DNA of 60,238 nt from an uncultured Acidobacteriota bacterium (GTDB lineage: Bacteria; Acidobacteriota; Vicinamibacteria; Fen-336), in the NCBI GenBank assembly GCA_902826455.1, contig CADEEV010000028.1, forward strand, positions 1 to 60,238, given 5' to 3'. Shown in pieces: positions 41,749-50,191 of this stretch. The position numbers and the translations under genes are program-made. Under the pieces are notes generated by a model, which saw only the letters and a program-made list of their open reading frames with translations, made no database searches and was not told the origin of the DNA. Within the stretch, counting starts at the first letter, position 1, and the number at the start of each line of letters is the position of its first letter.

Positions 41749-42936
41749 CTACAGCTTCAGCAGCGCGAGCGTCTCCAGGTTCGCGGAGCCCGGGAACAGG
41801 TCGAGGGGCGTCGCGCGGCTCAGGCTGTAGCCGACCCGGCGCCAGCGTTCGAGCTCGCCGGGCATCTCGTCGGTCCCGCAGAAGACGTGGACGACGACGT
41901 CGGATCGGCGCCGTGCGAGCGTCTCGATCACGCCGGGACCCGTGCCCTGGCGCGGCGGATCGAGCAGGATCGACTCGGCGCGGTCGCTCGGCCGCAGCCG
42001 CTCCGCCAGGAACTCCCCGGTCACGCGTCCGGCGATGAAGCGCGCCTGGCTCAGCCCCGCATGCCGCGCGTTCTCCTGCGCGGCCTCGATCGCCGGCCCC
42101 TCCGAGTCCATGCCGACGATCGAGCGGGCCGCGCCGCCGACGCACAGCGAGAACAGCCCGTACCCGCAATACAGGTCCACGAAGGCGCGGCCGTCGAGGG
42201 GGCCGAGGAGCTCGCGGGCGGTGGCGGTCAGCGTGGGCAGCATCGCCTCGTTGACCTGCGAGAAGACCGTCGGCGGGAAGCGCAGGCGCCGGCCGTCGAG
42301 GCGCACCTCGAGGGCCTCCGGGCCGAAGAGCTTCTTCCACGACAGCTTGCCCACCGGCCGGCGCGCCTCGAGGTAGTAGTCCGAGCCGGTGGGATCGAGA
42401 TACAGAAAGGCCGACAACACCCCGAGTCCCGCCGACTGCAGCGCCTCGGCCCAGCGCTTCGCCGCGCCCACGATCCTGCCGTCGAAGGCCCGCAGGTTGA
42501 GGATGATCGCGAGCGCGGCGCCGGAGCCGCGCACGATCACGTAGTTGAGCTCGGACGCGAGCGCGCTCATGCCGGGCCGCGAGAGCTGGGCCTGCGTGAA
42601 GGCGTAGAGGGCCCGGTGGGCGGGGGCGTCGAGGACCGACTCGCTCACGCCCGACGGCAGCGCCGCGTCGGCGGCGAACGAGAGCGCCAGCCCCTGGCGC
42701 GAGTAGCGCGCGCGTCGCTTCGTGGTCGCGCGATAGCCGCGCGGCTGCGTGGCGCCGACGATCGGTCCCAGTCCCTTCTCGAGGCCGTGGGAGGCCGCGA
42801 AGCTCTTGAGGGCCTCCTGCTTCAGCCTCAGCTCCGCGCCGTAGTCGAGATGGGCGAGCGGCTCGGGATGGCCCTCTTCGCGCAGGCTGAGCCCGCCGCG
42901 CAGGGCCGCAGCCCTCAGCGCCTCGGCGAACGTCAC
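41749..42936 (-). CDS. Class I SAM-dependent RNA (uracil-5) methyltransferase, TrmA/RlmD-like
   Basis: 395 residues in the COG2265 fold. VFSQVNEAM is the typical substrate-contact segment, FVDLYCGYGLFSL is motif I and LLDPPRQGTG is motif IV. The nucleophilic Cys is in HVFCGTDEM rather than the usual SCNP context, so the catalytic loop is divergent. No N-terminal TRAM domain is present. A four-Cys Fe-S cluster, found in RlmD, is not evident. It probably methylates tRNA or rRNA uridine. GTG start overlapping the stop of the pseudouridine synthase gene (GTGA), forming a two-gene RNA-modification operon. Confidence 0.82.
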   Translation of the reverse strand: MTFAEALRAAALRGGLSLREEGHPEPLAHLDYGAELRLKQEALKSFAASHGLEKGLGPIVGATQPRGYRATTKRRARYSRQGLALSFAADAALPSGVSESVLDAPAHRALYAFTQAQLSRPGMSALASELNYVIVRGSGAALAIILNLRAFDGRIVGAAKRWAEALQSAGLGVLSAFLYLDPTGSDYYLEARRPVGKLSWKKLFGPEALEVRLDGRRLRFPPTVFSQVNEAMLPTLTATARELLGPLDGRAFVDLYCGYGLFSLCVGGAARSIVGMDSEGPAIEAAQENARHAGLSQARFIAGRVTGEFLAERLRPSDRAESILLDPPRQGTGPGVIETLARRRSDVVVHVFCGTDEMPGELERWRRVGYSLSRATPLDLFPGSANLETLALLKL

Positions 42937-43817
42937 GCGAGCAGCCGCAACGGGGGGGGCGGCAGGCACGAGATCTCCAGGCGCGTGCCGGAGACGGGAT
43001 GATCGAAAGCCAGCCGCTCGGCATGCAGCCAGTAGCCGCCCGCCCCGGGCAGCGCGTCGCCCGGCACGCCGCCGGCGGCGTAGAGCGGATCGCCGACCAG
43101 GGGATGGCCGGCGGCGGCCATGTGGATGCGGATCTGGTGGGGCCGGCCCGTCGGGATCGTCACGGATACGAGCGCCCGCCCGTCGCCGCGGGCCAGCACG
43201 CGGACGTGGCTCGTCGCGGGCCGTCCCCCGGGTGACACCGCGTGGACGTGGCCGAGGGTCGCGTGAGGCACGGGGCCGATCGGCGCCGCGACGGTGAACG
43301 TCTCGGCCGCGGGGTCGCCCGCGACCAGCGCGCGGTAGGTCTTCTCGACCCTCTCCGTGGCCCAGTCGGCGCAGAGCCGCCGGCGCGCCTCGCGGGTGCG
43401 CGTGAAGAGCAATACGCCGGACGTTCCGCGACCCAGCCGATGCATCGGCGCCGCTTCCGGATGGACCGACTGCACGAGGCGCAGCAGCGTGTGCTCGAGA
43501 AACCCGCCGGCCGGGACCGACGGGAGGCCGCGCGGCTTCGCGACGGCGAGCAGGTGCGCGTCGCGATGCAGGATCGCCCATGCGAGAGGCACCGCGGGCT
43601 CCTCCCACGGCGGGCGACGCCACGCGACCCAGTCCCCGGGCCGCAGCAAGTCGTCGGGCCCCGCGACGAGGCCGGCGCGTGACACCTCGCCGGCTTCGAT
43701 GCGGCCGCGCCAGACGTCGGGCGTCGAGTGACGGTGTCGCGCCGCCAGATGGTCGAGCAGGCGCCGGCCCCCGGCCTGCGGTCCGACCTGCTCGCGGTAC
43801 TCGAAGCCCTGGTTCAA
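42933..43817 (-). CDS. RluA-family pseudouridine synthase with altered catalytic motif
   Basis: 294 residues. RluA-type features include LLAVAKPRGLPSVPAGG, EKTYRALVAG, SVTIPTGRPHQIRIHMAAAG and HPLVGDPLY. The catalytic motif, normally HRLD-x-x-TSG, reads HRLGRGTSG (126-134), so Gly129 stands where the nucleophilic Asp is expected. The rest of the site (R127, the TSG, the Arg of RPHQIRIH) is kept. The gene is intact. Either it belongs to a subfamily that uses another residue or it binds RNA without catalysis. It is coupled by overlap to an RNA methyltransferase gene. Confidence 0.83.
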   Translation of the reverse strand: MNQGFEYREQVGPQAGGRRLLDHLAARHRHSTPDVWRGRIEAGEVSRAGLVAGPDDLLRPGDWVAWRRPPWEEPAVPLAWAILHRDAHLLAVAKPRGLPSVPAGGFLEHTLLRLVQSVHPEAAPMHRLGRGTSGVLLFTRTREARRRLCADWATERVEKTYRALVAGDPAAETFTVAAPIGPVPHATLGHVHAVSPGGRPATSHVRVLARGDGRALVSVTIPTGRPHQIRIHMAAAGHPLVGDPLYAAGGVPGDALPGAGGYWLHAERLAFDHPVSGTRLEISCLPPPPLRLLA

Positions 43818-43842
43818 CCCCGCCAGTGTAACGGGTGCCGGC

Positions 43843-46497
43843 TCACTCCTGGCGCAGCGCGTCGCGCGGGTCGAGGCGCGCCGCCCGAAGCGCCGGCGCG
43901 AGGGTCGCGAGCATCGTGACCACCACCAGCACCACGGGGATCGCGACGAGTGCCGCGGGATCGCGGGGTGACACGCCCGCCACGGTGGCGGCCAGCAGCC
44001 CGGCCACCGCGAAGCTGCCGACGAGACCGATGACGATGCCGGGCAGCGCCAGGCCGAGCCCCTGCCGGAGGACCATGGTGAGCACCGAGCGTTTGTCTGC
44101 GCCGACCGCCATCCGGATCCCGATCTCGCGAGTGCGCTGGCTCACCGAGAAGGCCATCAGGCCGTAGAGGCCCACGAGTGCCAGCAGCAGGCCGGCGAGG
44201 CCCATCGTCGCCACCGTCGTGACGATCATGCGCGGCAGCTTGACGCCGCGCGCGCGATACAGGTCTTCGAGAGCCACGACGTTCTGCAGCGGGACGTCGG
44301 GGCCGACCGAGGCCGCCAGGCCGCGCACCGCGCCGGCGAGATCGCGCGGGTCGCCCTCGGTGAGGAGCTGGAGAGTGAGCCGGGCGCTGTCGTCCTGGAG
44401 GTACGGCCGGTACAGGAAGTCCTGCGGAGTCTCGCCGACCCAGAGGTAGTGGTGGGTGCGCGCGACGCCGATGACCTCGGCGAAGGGCGCATCCGCCCCG
44501 CCGACGCGCACGCGCCGACCGATCGCGTCCTGGCCCGGCCAGTAGCGTGCGGCCAGGGCCTCGTTGACGATCACGACGGGCGGCGCGCCGGCGTCGTCGG
44601 TCTTCGCGAACGCGCGGCCACGCAGCAGCGGGACGCCGGCGACGTCGAAGTACCCCGGATCGACGACGTTCCCGAAGGTCGTGAGGCTCGTGCGTGCCGG
44701 TCCGGCGTCGTAACCCTCGGGCAGGAAGCTGAACATCATCTGGCCGTTGCTCATGGGGATCGCGTGGGTGAGCGAGGCGGCCCGCACGCTGGGCAGCGCC
44801 GCGCCGCGCTCGAGCAGCTCCCGGTAGAACGCACGCACCTGGACCGGGGTGTAGTGGCGGACGCCGGGGTCGAAGGTCGCCGTCAGCAGGTGGGTCGTGC
44901 GGAAGCCGGGATCGTCGTGGAGCGTGCGCTCGATGCCGCGGAACAGGCTCGTGGCCGCGGCCAGCAGCACCACGGCGAAGGCGACCTGGACCACGACGAG
45001 GCTCTTGCGACCGAGGATCCGGCCCGTCCCGCGCTCCGAGCTGGCCGAGGCCTTGAGGCTCGTGACGAGATCGCGCCGGGAGGCCCGCAGGGCCGGCACC
45101 AGGCCGAACAGGCACGCGCTCGCCACCGACGCCGCGATGCTGAACGCGAGCACGCGGGTGTCGAGGCGCGCGTCGAACACGATGGGGATGTCGGTGGGCA
45201 TGGGGATCGCGCGGAAGAACCGCACGCCCGCGAACGCGAGGGCGAGCCCGAGCGTCCCGCCCAGGAGTGCGAGCAGCAGGCTCTCGGTGAGGAGCTGCCG
45301 GACGAGGCGCGTGCGGCTGGCACCCACGGCGAGACGCACCGCGATCTCGCGGGAGCGTCCCGCCGAGCGGCTCACGAGCAGGCCCGCGACGTTCGCGCAG
45401 GCGATCAGCAGCACGATGCCGACCAGGGTCGTGAGCATGTTGACCAGGGCGCCGTTCGGCGGCGACGACTCGATCCGCGCCGCCAGGGGGGTGCGCAGGT
45501 CGAGGGTCTGGCTGCGGTTCGTCTCGGGGTACTCCGCCGCCAGGTTCTTCGCGAGGGTCGCGATCTCGGCGCTCGCGGCGGCGACGGAGCTCCCGGGCCG
45601 CAGGCGCCCGTCCACGCGCAGCCCGCGCCAGTCGCGCTTCGCGAGGACCGCGCGGCCCTCCTCGCCGAGCAGTGCCGGCGCCATGGAGATCGGCACGTAG
45701 AACGCGTGTCGGAGCAGCAGGTCGAGGCCCGTGAAGGATGCGGGCGCGACGCCGACGATCGTCAGCGCGACGCCGTTGACCTTCACGGTCCGGCCCAGGA
45801 CGGCGGGGTCCGCATCGAAGCTGCCGCGCCACGTCGCGTCGCTCAGCACGACCACCGGCGCTCCGCTCTCCGCCTCCTCCTCGGCGCGGCTGAAGCCGCG
45901 GCCCAGGGCCGGCTGGACGCCGAGCACCGAGAAGAAGTCGCCGCTCACGAGCTGCCCCATCGTGAGCAGCGTCTCGTCACCGCCGCGGCTCAGCGCCGCG
46001 TCGAACTCGCGGGAGGCCGCGAGGCCGGAGAGCGTCCGGGTGCGCTCGCGGAGGTCGCGGTAGTCGAGCCACGAGACGCTCTGGAACTGGCCGCCCCAGC
46101 CGCCGCCCTCGGCGCCATTCCGGAAGGCGACCATCGCGCCGGGGTCGCGCACGGGCAGCGGCCGGAGGAGCAGCGCGTCGGCCAGGCTGAAGATGGCGGC
46201 CGAGGCTCCGATGCCGAGGGCCAGCGAACCGGCCGCGACGAAGGTGAAGCCCGGGTTGTGACGCATCGAGCGCCACGCGTAACGCAGGTCCTGGAACCAC
46301 ATGCTGACATGCTCCCTGGGTGCGGTCCGGGCCGTGTCGACCAGGACCTCGAACAAGAGGCGATCCAGCCGCTCGTCGCGGCTGCGATCCTTGAAGAGGA
46401 GGCGCATCTCGTCGCCGAACTCGGCGCGGAAGTCGCCGGGGTAGAGCCCGACCAGGCGCCTGTAGAGGCGTTCAGCCGCGCTGCGGAAGGAGTCCAT
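43843..46497 (-). CDS. Acidobacterial duplicated orphan permease (ADOP), FtsX/MacB-like
   Basis: 884 residues. An N-terminal cytoplasmic extension (SAAERLYRRLVGLYPGDFRA) is followed by a MacB-like half: WFQDLRYAWRSMRHNPGFTF, a first membrane helix, a periplasmic domain and three helices from about residue 360 (MLTTLVGIVLLIACANVAGL). A second half repeats the periplasmic domain and three helices (MIVTTVATMGLAGLLLALVG onwards), ending PALRAARLDPRDALRQE. This two-fold permease without its own ATPase defines the ADOP family, expanded in Acidobacteriota. The substrate is unknown. It overlaps the PadR gene by 26 bases. Confidence 0.88.
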   Translation of the reverse strand: MDSFRSAAERLYRRLVGLYPGDFRAEFGDEMRLLFKDRSRDERLDRLLFEVLVDTARTAPREHVSMWFQDLRYAWRSMRHNPGFTFVAAGSLALGIGASAAIFSLADALLLRPLPVRDPGAMVAFRNGAEGGGWGGQFQSVSWLDYRDLRERTRTLSGLAASREFDAALSRGGDETLLTMGQLVSGDFFSVLGVQPALGRGFSRAEEEAESGAPVVVLSDATWRGSFDADPAVLGRTVKVNGVALTIVGVAPASFTGLDLLLRHAFYVPISMAPALLGEEGRAVLAKRDWRGLRVDGRLRPGSSVAAASAEIATLAKNLAAEYPETNRSQTLDLRTPLAARIESSPPNGALVNMLTTLVGIVLLIACANVAGLLVSRSAGRSREIAVRLAVGASRTRLVRQLLTESLLLALLGGTLGLALAFAGVRFFRAIPMPTDIPIVFDARLDTRVLAFSIAASVASACLFGLVPALRASRRDLVTSLKASASSERGTGRILGRKSLVVVQVAFAVVLLAAATSLFRGIERTLHDDPGFRTTHLLTATFDPGVRHYTPVQVRAFYRELLERGAALPSVRAASLTHAIPMSNGQMMFSFLPEGYDAGPARTSLTTFGNVVDPGYFDVAGVPLLRGRAFAKTDDAGAPPVVIVNEALAARYWPGQDAIGRRVRVGGADAPFAEVIGVARTHHYLWVGETPQDFLYRPYLQDDSARLTLQLLTEGDPRDLAGAVRGLAASVGPDVPLQNVVALEDLYRARGVKLPRMIVTTVATMGLAGLLLALVGLYGLMAFSVSQRTREIGIRMAVGADKRSVLTMVLRQGLGLALPGIVIGLVGSFAVAGLLAATVAGVSPRDPAALVAIPVVLVVVTMLATLAPALRAARLDPRDALRQE

Positions 46498-46837
46498 GGG
46501 CTCGCGCCTTCTTCACCACGTCGCTGAGGCGCTCGGCTTCCGCTTCGGCGACGCGGCGGCCGAACCGGCTGAGCCGGTAATAGCGACGGCGCTCGTCCTC
46601 GCTCTCGGCGTCGCGCGGCGCTCGGACCTCTTCGATCAGGCCCTGTTCGAGCATCCTCTTGATCGAGCCGTAGAGCGTACCGGGCCCGAGGCGCAGGCCG
46701 CCGGTCTGGCCCTCCACCTCGCGCAGGATCGAATACCCGTGGCGCTCGCCGCCCGCCAGCGCCACGAGGATGTGGAAGACCGCCGGCGCGAGGGGCTGGA
46801 GGCTCTCCGGAGTCGGATCGTCATCTATATCAGCCAT
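46472..46837 (-). CDS. PadR-family transcriptional regulator
   Basis: 121 residues from the ATG at 46837. The winged helix is typical: LAPAVFHILVALAGGERHGY, SILREVEGQTGGLRLGPGTL, YGSIKRMLEQGLIEE and RRYYRLSRFGRRVAEAEAER. PadR regulators with ADOP permeases are common in Acidobacteriota and usually repress the linked permease and themselves. The reading frame overlaps the permease start by 26 bases, indicating co-expression. It is divergent from the sulfur operon promoter (86 bases between this ATG and the -35 box). Confidence 0.9.
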   Translation of the reverse strand: MADIDDDPTPESLQPLAPAVFHILVALAGGERHGYSILREVEGQTGGLRLGPGTLYGSIKRMLEQGLIEEVRAPRDAESEDERRRYYRLSRFGRRVAEAEAERLSDVVKKARAHGLLPQRG

Positions 46838-46923
46838 CGATAGAGCGTACAACGATACAGCCACCAGGAAGGTTCGATTTCTTCCGTCCGTCTGTCATAA
46901 CTTGCGGCCTGGGCAGAATTCCC

Positions 46924-46953
46924 TTGACCTTTTCCCTGCGAACTCCGTATAAA
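46924..46953 (+). promoter_or_regulatory. Sigma-70-type promoter of the sulfate assimilation operon
   Basis: TTGACC (46924-46929), 18-base spacer, TATAAA (46948-46953). The predicted start is near 46960, giving a leader of about 188 bases before cysH. CTGTCATA at 46892-46899, just upstream, recurs in front of the thrC-like gene and may be a regulator site. Confidence 0.8.
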
Positions 46954-46959
46954 GCTTTC

Positions 46960-47052
46960 GTGACCGTTCTTCGCAACATGTGTTGTTGTTGTCAGGCCCC
47001 GGGCGCCCCCGGTGTCTTCGGTCACGTCGCGTTCGAGGGACTCTCCAGCTAG
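46960..47052 (+). CDS. Cys-rich leader peptide (probable cysteine attenuator)
   Basis: A short reading frame in the cysH leader. From ATG 46978 it encodes Met followed by four consecutive Cys codons (TGT x4, 46981-46992), then about 19 residues to TAG at 47050. The frame is also open from the GTG at 46960, exactly at the predicted transcription start, so it may be translated leaderless as 30 residues; no Shine-Dalgarno site precedes either start. An intrinsic terminator follows 28 bases after the stop, upstream of cysH. Runs of Cys codons in short leader frames are known to sense cysteine supply in mycobacteria; the sequence here is unlike those. Ribosome stalling when Cys-tRNA is scarce would control the operon. 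Confidence 0.72.
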   Translation: MTVLRNMCCCCQAPGAPGVFGHVAFEGLSS

Positions 47053-47079
47053 ACCCCGAATCCAAGCGAAGCGAACTGA

Positions 47080-47115
47080 GGCCCGGGAGGGAAGCCCCCG
47101 GGCCTTTTGCTTTTT
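47080..47115 (+). terminator. Intrinsic terminator/attenuator in the cysH leader
   Basis: GGCCCGGG (47080-47087), 9-base loop, CCCGGGCC (47097-47104), then TTTTGCTTTTT. It stands 33 bases before the cysH start, inside the transcription unit, so read-through must be controlled. The left arm (47081-47087) can instead pair with CCCGGGC at 46998-47004, just after the Cys codons, as a possible antiterminator. Confidence 0.85.
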
Positions 47116-47147
47116 GGGCGTTCCGCAACGCGTGTGGAGGCAAGGAC

Positions 47148-47870
47148 TTGAGCGAAGTCGAGGCAGTGGCGACACGGTTCGAAGGACGGCCTCCGATCGA
47201 GGTCCTGGCCTGGGCCGCGGAGGCCTACCCGGGGCGGGCGGTCTTCACGACCGGCTTCGGCGTCGAAGGCTGCGTGCTGATCGACCTGATCGCGAGCGAC
47301 CACCTCGGGATCGACATCGTGACCCTCGACACGGGCCTCCTGTTTCCCGAGACCTACGCGCTCTGGCGGCGCCTCGAAGAGCGCTACGGCGTGGCGATCC
47401 GCGGCATCGAGCCGGAGCAGAGCGTCCCGCAGCAGGCCGCGGCCCACGGCGATCGGCTCTGGGCGAGCGCCCCGGATCGCTGCTGCAACCTCCGGAAGGT
47501 CCTGCCCCTGGAGAAGGCGCTTCGCGGCCAGGGCGCGTGGATCACCGCGATCCGGCGCGACCAGACGGCCGATCGCGCCGTGGCCCGCGTCGTCGAAGTC
47601 GATCCCCGCGACGCGAGCCGCGTGAAGGTGAACCCGCTCGCGAGCTGGACCAGCGCCGACGTCTGGGCCTACGTCCGGCGCAACGACGTCCCCGTGAACC
47701 CGCTCCACGACCGCGGCTACCCGAGCATCGGCTGCTGGCCGTGCACGAGCGCCGTCGCCGCCGGCGAGAGCGCTCGCGCCGGGCGCTGGCGCGACCAGCA
47801 GAAGACCGAGTGCGGCCTGCACACGCGGCCCGCCCAAGCCCCGTTCGAGATCCACCTCAACCGACCCTAG
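47148..47870 (+). CDS. cysH: Assimilatory adenylyl-sulfate (APS) reductase
   Basis: 240 residues from a TTG start, chosen because GGAGG lies 7 bases upstream and no ATG/GTG is in frame nearby. PAPS-reductase fold: TTGFGVEGCVLIDLI, LDTGLLFPETY and AIRRDQTADRA. The four Cys that hold a [4Fe-4S] cluster in APS (not PAPS) reductases are present, CC at 112-113 and CWPC at 196-199. The catalytic Cys is in TECGLH (C222). The enzyme reduces APS to sulfite with thioredoxin or glutathione-type donors. First structural gene of the operon, placed behind a leader peptide and terminator. Confidence 0.93.
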   Translation: MSEVEAVATRFEGRPPIEVLAWAAEAYPGRAVFTTGFGVEGCVLIDLIASDHLGIDIVTLDTGLLFPETYALWRRLEERYGVAIRGIEPEQSVPQQAAAHGDRLWASAPDRCCNLRKVLPLEKALRGQGAWITAIRRDQTADRAVARVVEVDPRDASRVKVNPLASWTSADVWAYVRRNDVPVNPLHDRGYPSIGCWPCTSAVAAGESARAGRWRDQQKTECGLHTRPAQAPFEIHLNRP

Positions 47871-47885
47871 GAGAGAGAAGACCTT

Positions 47886-49640
47886 ATGTCGCAGTCGAAG
47901 CCGAGTCTCGTGACGCCTCACGGCGGTGTCCTCGTCGATCGCATCGTGCCCGAAGCCGAGGCCGCCGCCCTGCGCGGGCTCGCGCATCGCCTGCCGGCCC
48001 TCACCCTCGACCCGCGCGAGCAGGCCGACCTGGAGCTGATCGCCACCGGCGCCGCCAGTCCGCTGACCGGCTTCGTGGGCTCCGCCGACTACAAGGGCAT
48101 CGTCGAGAACCTGCGGCTGCAGGACGGCACCGTGTGGCCGTTGCCCCTGACCCTCGCGATCACCGACGCGCAGCGCGCCTCCCTCGAGGGCCACAAGGAA
48201 GCCGCCCTGTTCGACGACAAGGGCCGGCTCTGGGGAACGATCGCGATCGAGGAGATCTACGAGCGCGATCCCCTGGCCGAGTCGCGCCACGTGTACGCGA
48301 CCGAGGACCCGAGCCACCCCGGCGTCGCCTATCTCCTGGCGCGGCCGCGCACCCTGGTCGGCGGATCCGTGCGCGTGCTGCCGCTGCCCGCGGACCTGCC
48401 CTTCGCGCAGCACCGCCTGACGCCGCGCGCCCTGCGCGAGCGCATCACGAGCCTCGGCTGGAAGCGCATCGCCGGGTTCCAGACCCGGAACCCGATCCAC
48501 CGCGCCCACGAGCACCTCACGAAGCTGGCCCTCGAGTTCGCCGACGGCCTCGTGATCCATCCCCTGGTGGGCGAGACGAAGAACGACGACGTGCCGGCGG
48601 CCGTGCGCTTCCGCGCCTACGAGACGCTGGTCGAGGCCTACTACCCGCCGGAGCGCACGATCCTCGCCGCGTTCCCCGCGGCGATGCGCTACGCGGGACC
48701 GCGCGAGGCGCTGTTCCACGCCCTCGTGCGCAAGAACTACGGCATCACGCACCTGATCGTGGGCCGCGACCATGCCGGCGTCGGCAAGTTCTACGGTCCG
48801 TACGAGGCACAGCAGATCTTCGACCGCTTCACGGTGGCCGAGCTGGGCGTCGAGCCGCTCAAGTTCGAGCCCACGTTCTTCTGCGCCCAGTGCGACTCGC
48901 TCGCCTCGCCCCGCACCTGCCCCCACGACGAGACGTCGCGGCTCGACCTCTCGGGCACGAAGGTGCGCGAGATCCTGCGCACCGGCCGCCGCCTGCCGCG
49001 CCAGTTCACGCGTCCCGAGATCGCCGAGATCCTGCGCGCGCACTACACCGAGGGAGCGACGACCGTGGCCGCGCGCGAGTCCGGCAAGGGCCTGATCCTC
49101 TGGTTCACGGGCCTGTCGGGCGCCGGCAAGAGCACCCTCGCGAACGCCCTCGTGCCGCGGCTCGCCGGCCACCGCGTCGAGATCCTGGACGGGGACGAGG
49201 TGCGCACCCACCTCTCGAAGGGCCTCGGCTTCTCGAAGGAGGACCGCGACACGAACATTCGCCGCATCGGCTTCGTCGCCCGGCTGCTCGCGCGCCACGG
49301 CGTCACCGTGATCACCGCCGCCATCTCGCCCTACGCCGCGACCCGCGACGAGGTCCGGGCCCAGGCCGAGGCCGAGGGCATCGCCTTCGTCGAGGTCTTC
49401 GCCGAGGCCGAGATCGGCGCCCTGGCCGAGCGCGACGTGAAGGGTCTCTACAAGAAGGCCCTCGCCGGCGAGATCGCCCACTTCACCGGCGTCTCCGATC
49501 CCTACGAGCCGCCGGTGCGTCCCGACGTGGTCGCCCGCACCGACCGCGAGACGGTCGAGGTCAGCGTCGGGCGGATCCTCTCGGCCCTCGAAGAGCGCGG
49601 GCTGCTCGAAGGCGAGCGGCTCGCGGCACGCGCGTCGTGA
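47886..49640 (+). CDS. Bifunctional sulfate adenylyltransferase / APS kinase
   Basis: 584 residues. ATP sulfurylase occupies about 1-395, with [15 protein letters not shown] (HxxH-type nucleotide site) and [18 protein letters not shown]. An APS kinase domain follows, with [14 protein letters not shown] (P-loop), [20 protein letters not shown] and FVEVFAEAE. The fusion activates sulfate to APS and can phosphorylate it to PAPS. Because the neighbouring reductase carries the APS-type cluster, PAPS is not needed for assimilation; the kinase part may supply sulfotransferases. 15 bases after cysH with GGAGAGAGAAG upstream; its stop overlaps the next gene (GTGA). Confidence 0.93.
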   Translation: MSQSKPSLVTPHGGVLVDRIVPEAEAAALRGLAHRLPALTLDPREQADLELIATGAASPLTGFVGSADYKGIVENLRLQDGTVWPLPLTLAITDAQRASLEGHKEAALFDDKGRLWGTIAIEEIYERDPLAESRHVYATEDPSHPGVAYLLARPRTLVGGSVRVLPLPADLPFAQHRLTPRALRERITSLGWKRIAGFQTRNPIHRAHEHLTKLALEFADGLVIHPLVGETKNDDVPAAVRFRAYETLVEAYYPPERTILAAFPAAMRYAGPREALFHALVRKNYGITHLIVGRDHAGVGKFYGPYEAQQIFDRFTVAELGVEPLKFEPTFFCAQCDSLASPRTCPHDETSRLDLSGTKVREILRTGRRLPRQFTRPEIAEILRAHYTEGATTVAARESGKGLILWFTGLSGAGKSTLANALVPRLAGHRVEILDGDEVRTHLSKGLGFSKEDRDTNIRRIGFVARLLARHGVTVITAAISPYAATRDEVRAQAEAEGIAFVEVFAEAEIGALAERDVKGLYKKALAGEIAHFTGVSDPYEPPVRPDVVARTDRETVEVSVGRILSALEERGLLEGERLAARAS

Positions 49641-50191
49641 GCGGCTTGTTCCCGGCCTTCCTGAAGCTCTCGGGAAGGCCGGTTCTCGTCGTCGGGGCCG
49701 GCCCCGTGGCCGCGAGCAAGCTGTCCGGGCTGCTCGACGCCGGCGCCGTCGTCACGGTAGTGGCTCCCGAGGTGCGCCCCGAGATCGTCGCGAGAGGGGT
49801 GCGTCTCGAGCGCCGTCCGTTCGAGGAGCGCGACCTCGACGGCGCGTTCCTCGTGGTCGCGGCGGCGACGCCGGAGGTCAATCGCGCGGTGTCGGTCGCC
49901 GCCGAGGCGCGCGGCTTGTTCGTGAACGCCGTCGACGATCCGCAGAACGCGAGCCTCTACCTCGGCGGCGTCGTGCGTCGCGGCGGCGTCACCCTGGCCG
50001 TTTCGACCGACGGCATCGCACCGGCGCTGGCCGGCCTGCTCCGCGAGGCGCTCGAGGTCGTGCTGCCCGAGGAGCTCGACGCGTGGGTCGAGGAAGCGAA
50101 GCGGATCCGCGTGGAGCAGAAGCAGGCCGGCATCGCGATGGGCGAGCGGCGTCCGCGGCTGCTGCGGGCGCTCAACGGGCTCTACCAGTGA
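49637..50191 (+). CDS. Precorrin-2 dehydrogenase / sirohydrochlorin ferrochelatase (siroheme synthase domain)
   Basis: 184 residues, equivalent to the N-terminal CysG-B/Met8 part: [20 protein letters not shown] with a Rossmann motif, [40 protein letters not shown] and [20 protein letters not shown]. It oxidises precorrin-2 with NAD+ and, in this family, can insert iron to give siroheme, the cofactor of the sulfite reductase encoded two genes on. GTG start and stop both overlap the neighbours by 4 bases, so the methyltransferase and dehydrogenase halves of CysG are separate but coupled. Confidence 0.92.
   Translation: MSGLFPAFLKLSGRPVLVVGAGPVAASKLSGLLDAGAVVTVVAPEVRPEIVARGVRLERRPFEERDLDGAFLVVAAATPEVNRAVSVAAEARGLFVNAVDDPQNASLYLGGVVRRGGVTLAVSTDGIAPALAGLLREALEVVLPEELDAWVEEAKRIRVEQKQAGIAMGERRPRLLRALNGLYQ

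Noticed and set aside
46825-46845. Short inverted repeat TATC-N7-GATA at the PadR start codon as a PadR operator
   Set aside because: Arms of only four bases, and it spans the start codon; too weak to call without comparative data.
46960-47104. A known riboswitch class (SAM or other S-box type) in the cysH leader
   Set aside because: The leader does not show the conserved core I would expect for SAM-I, and the translatable poly-Cys frame explains its sensing role more simply; a covariance-model search would settle it.
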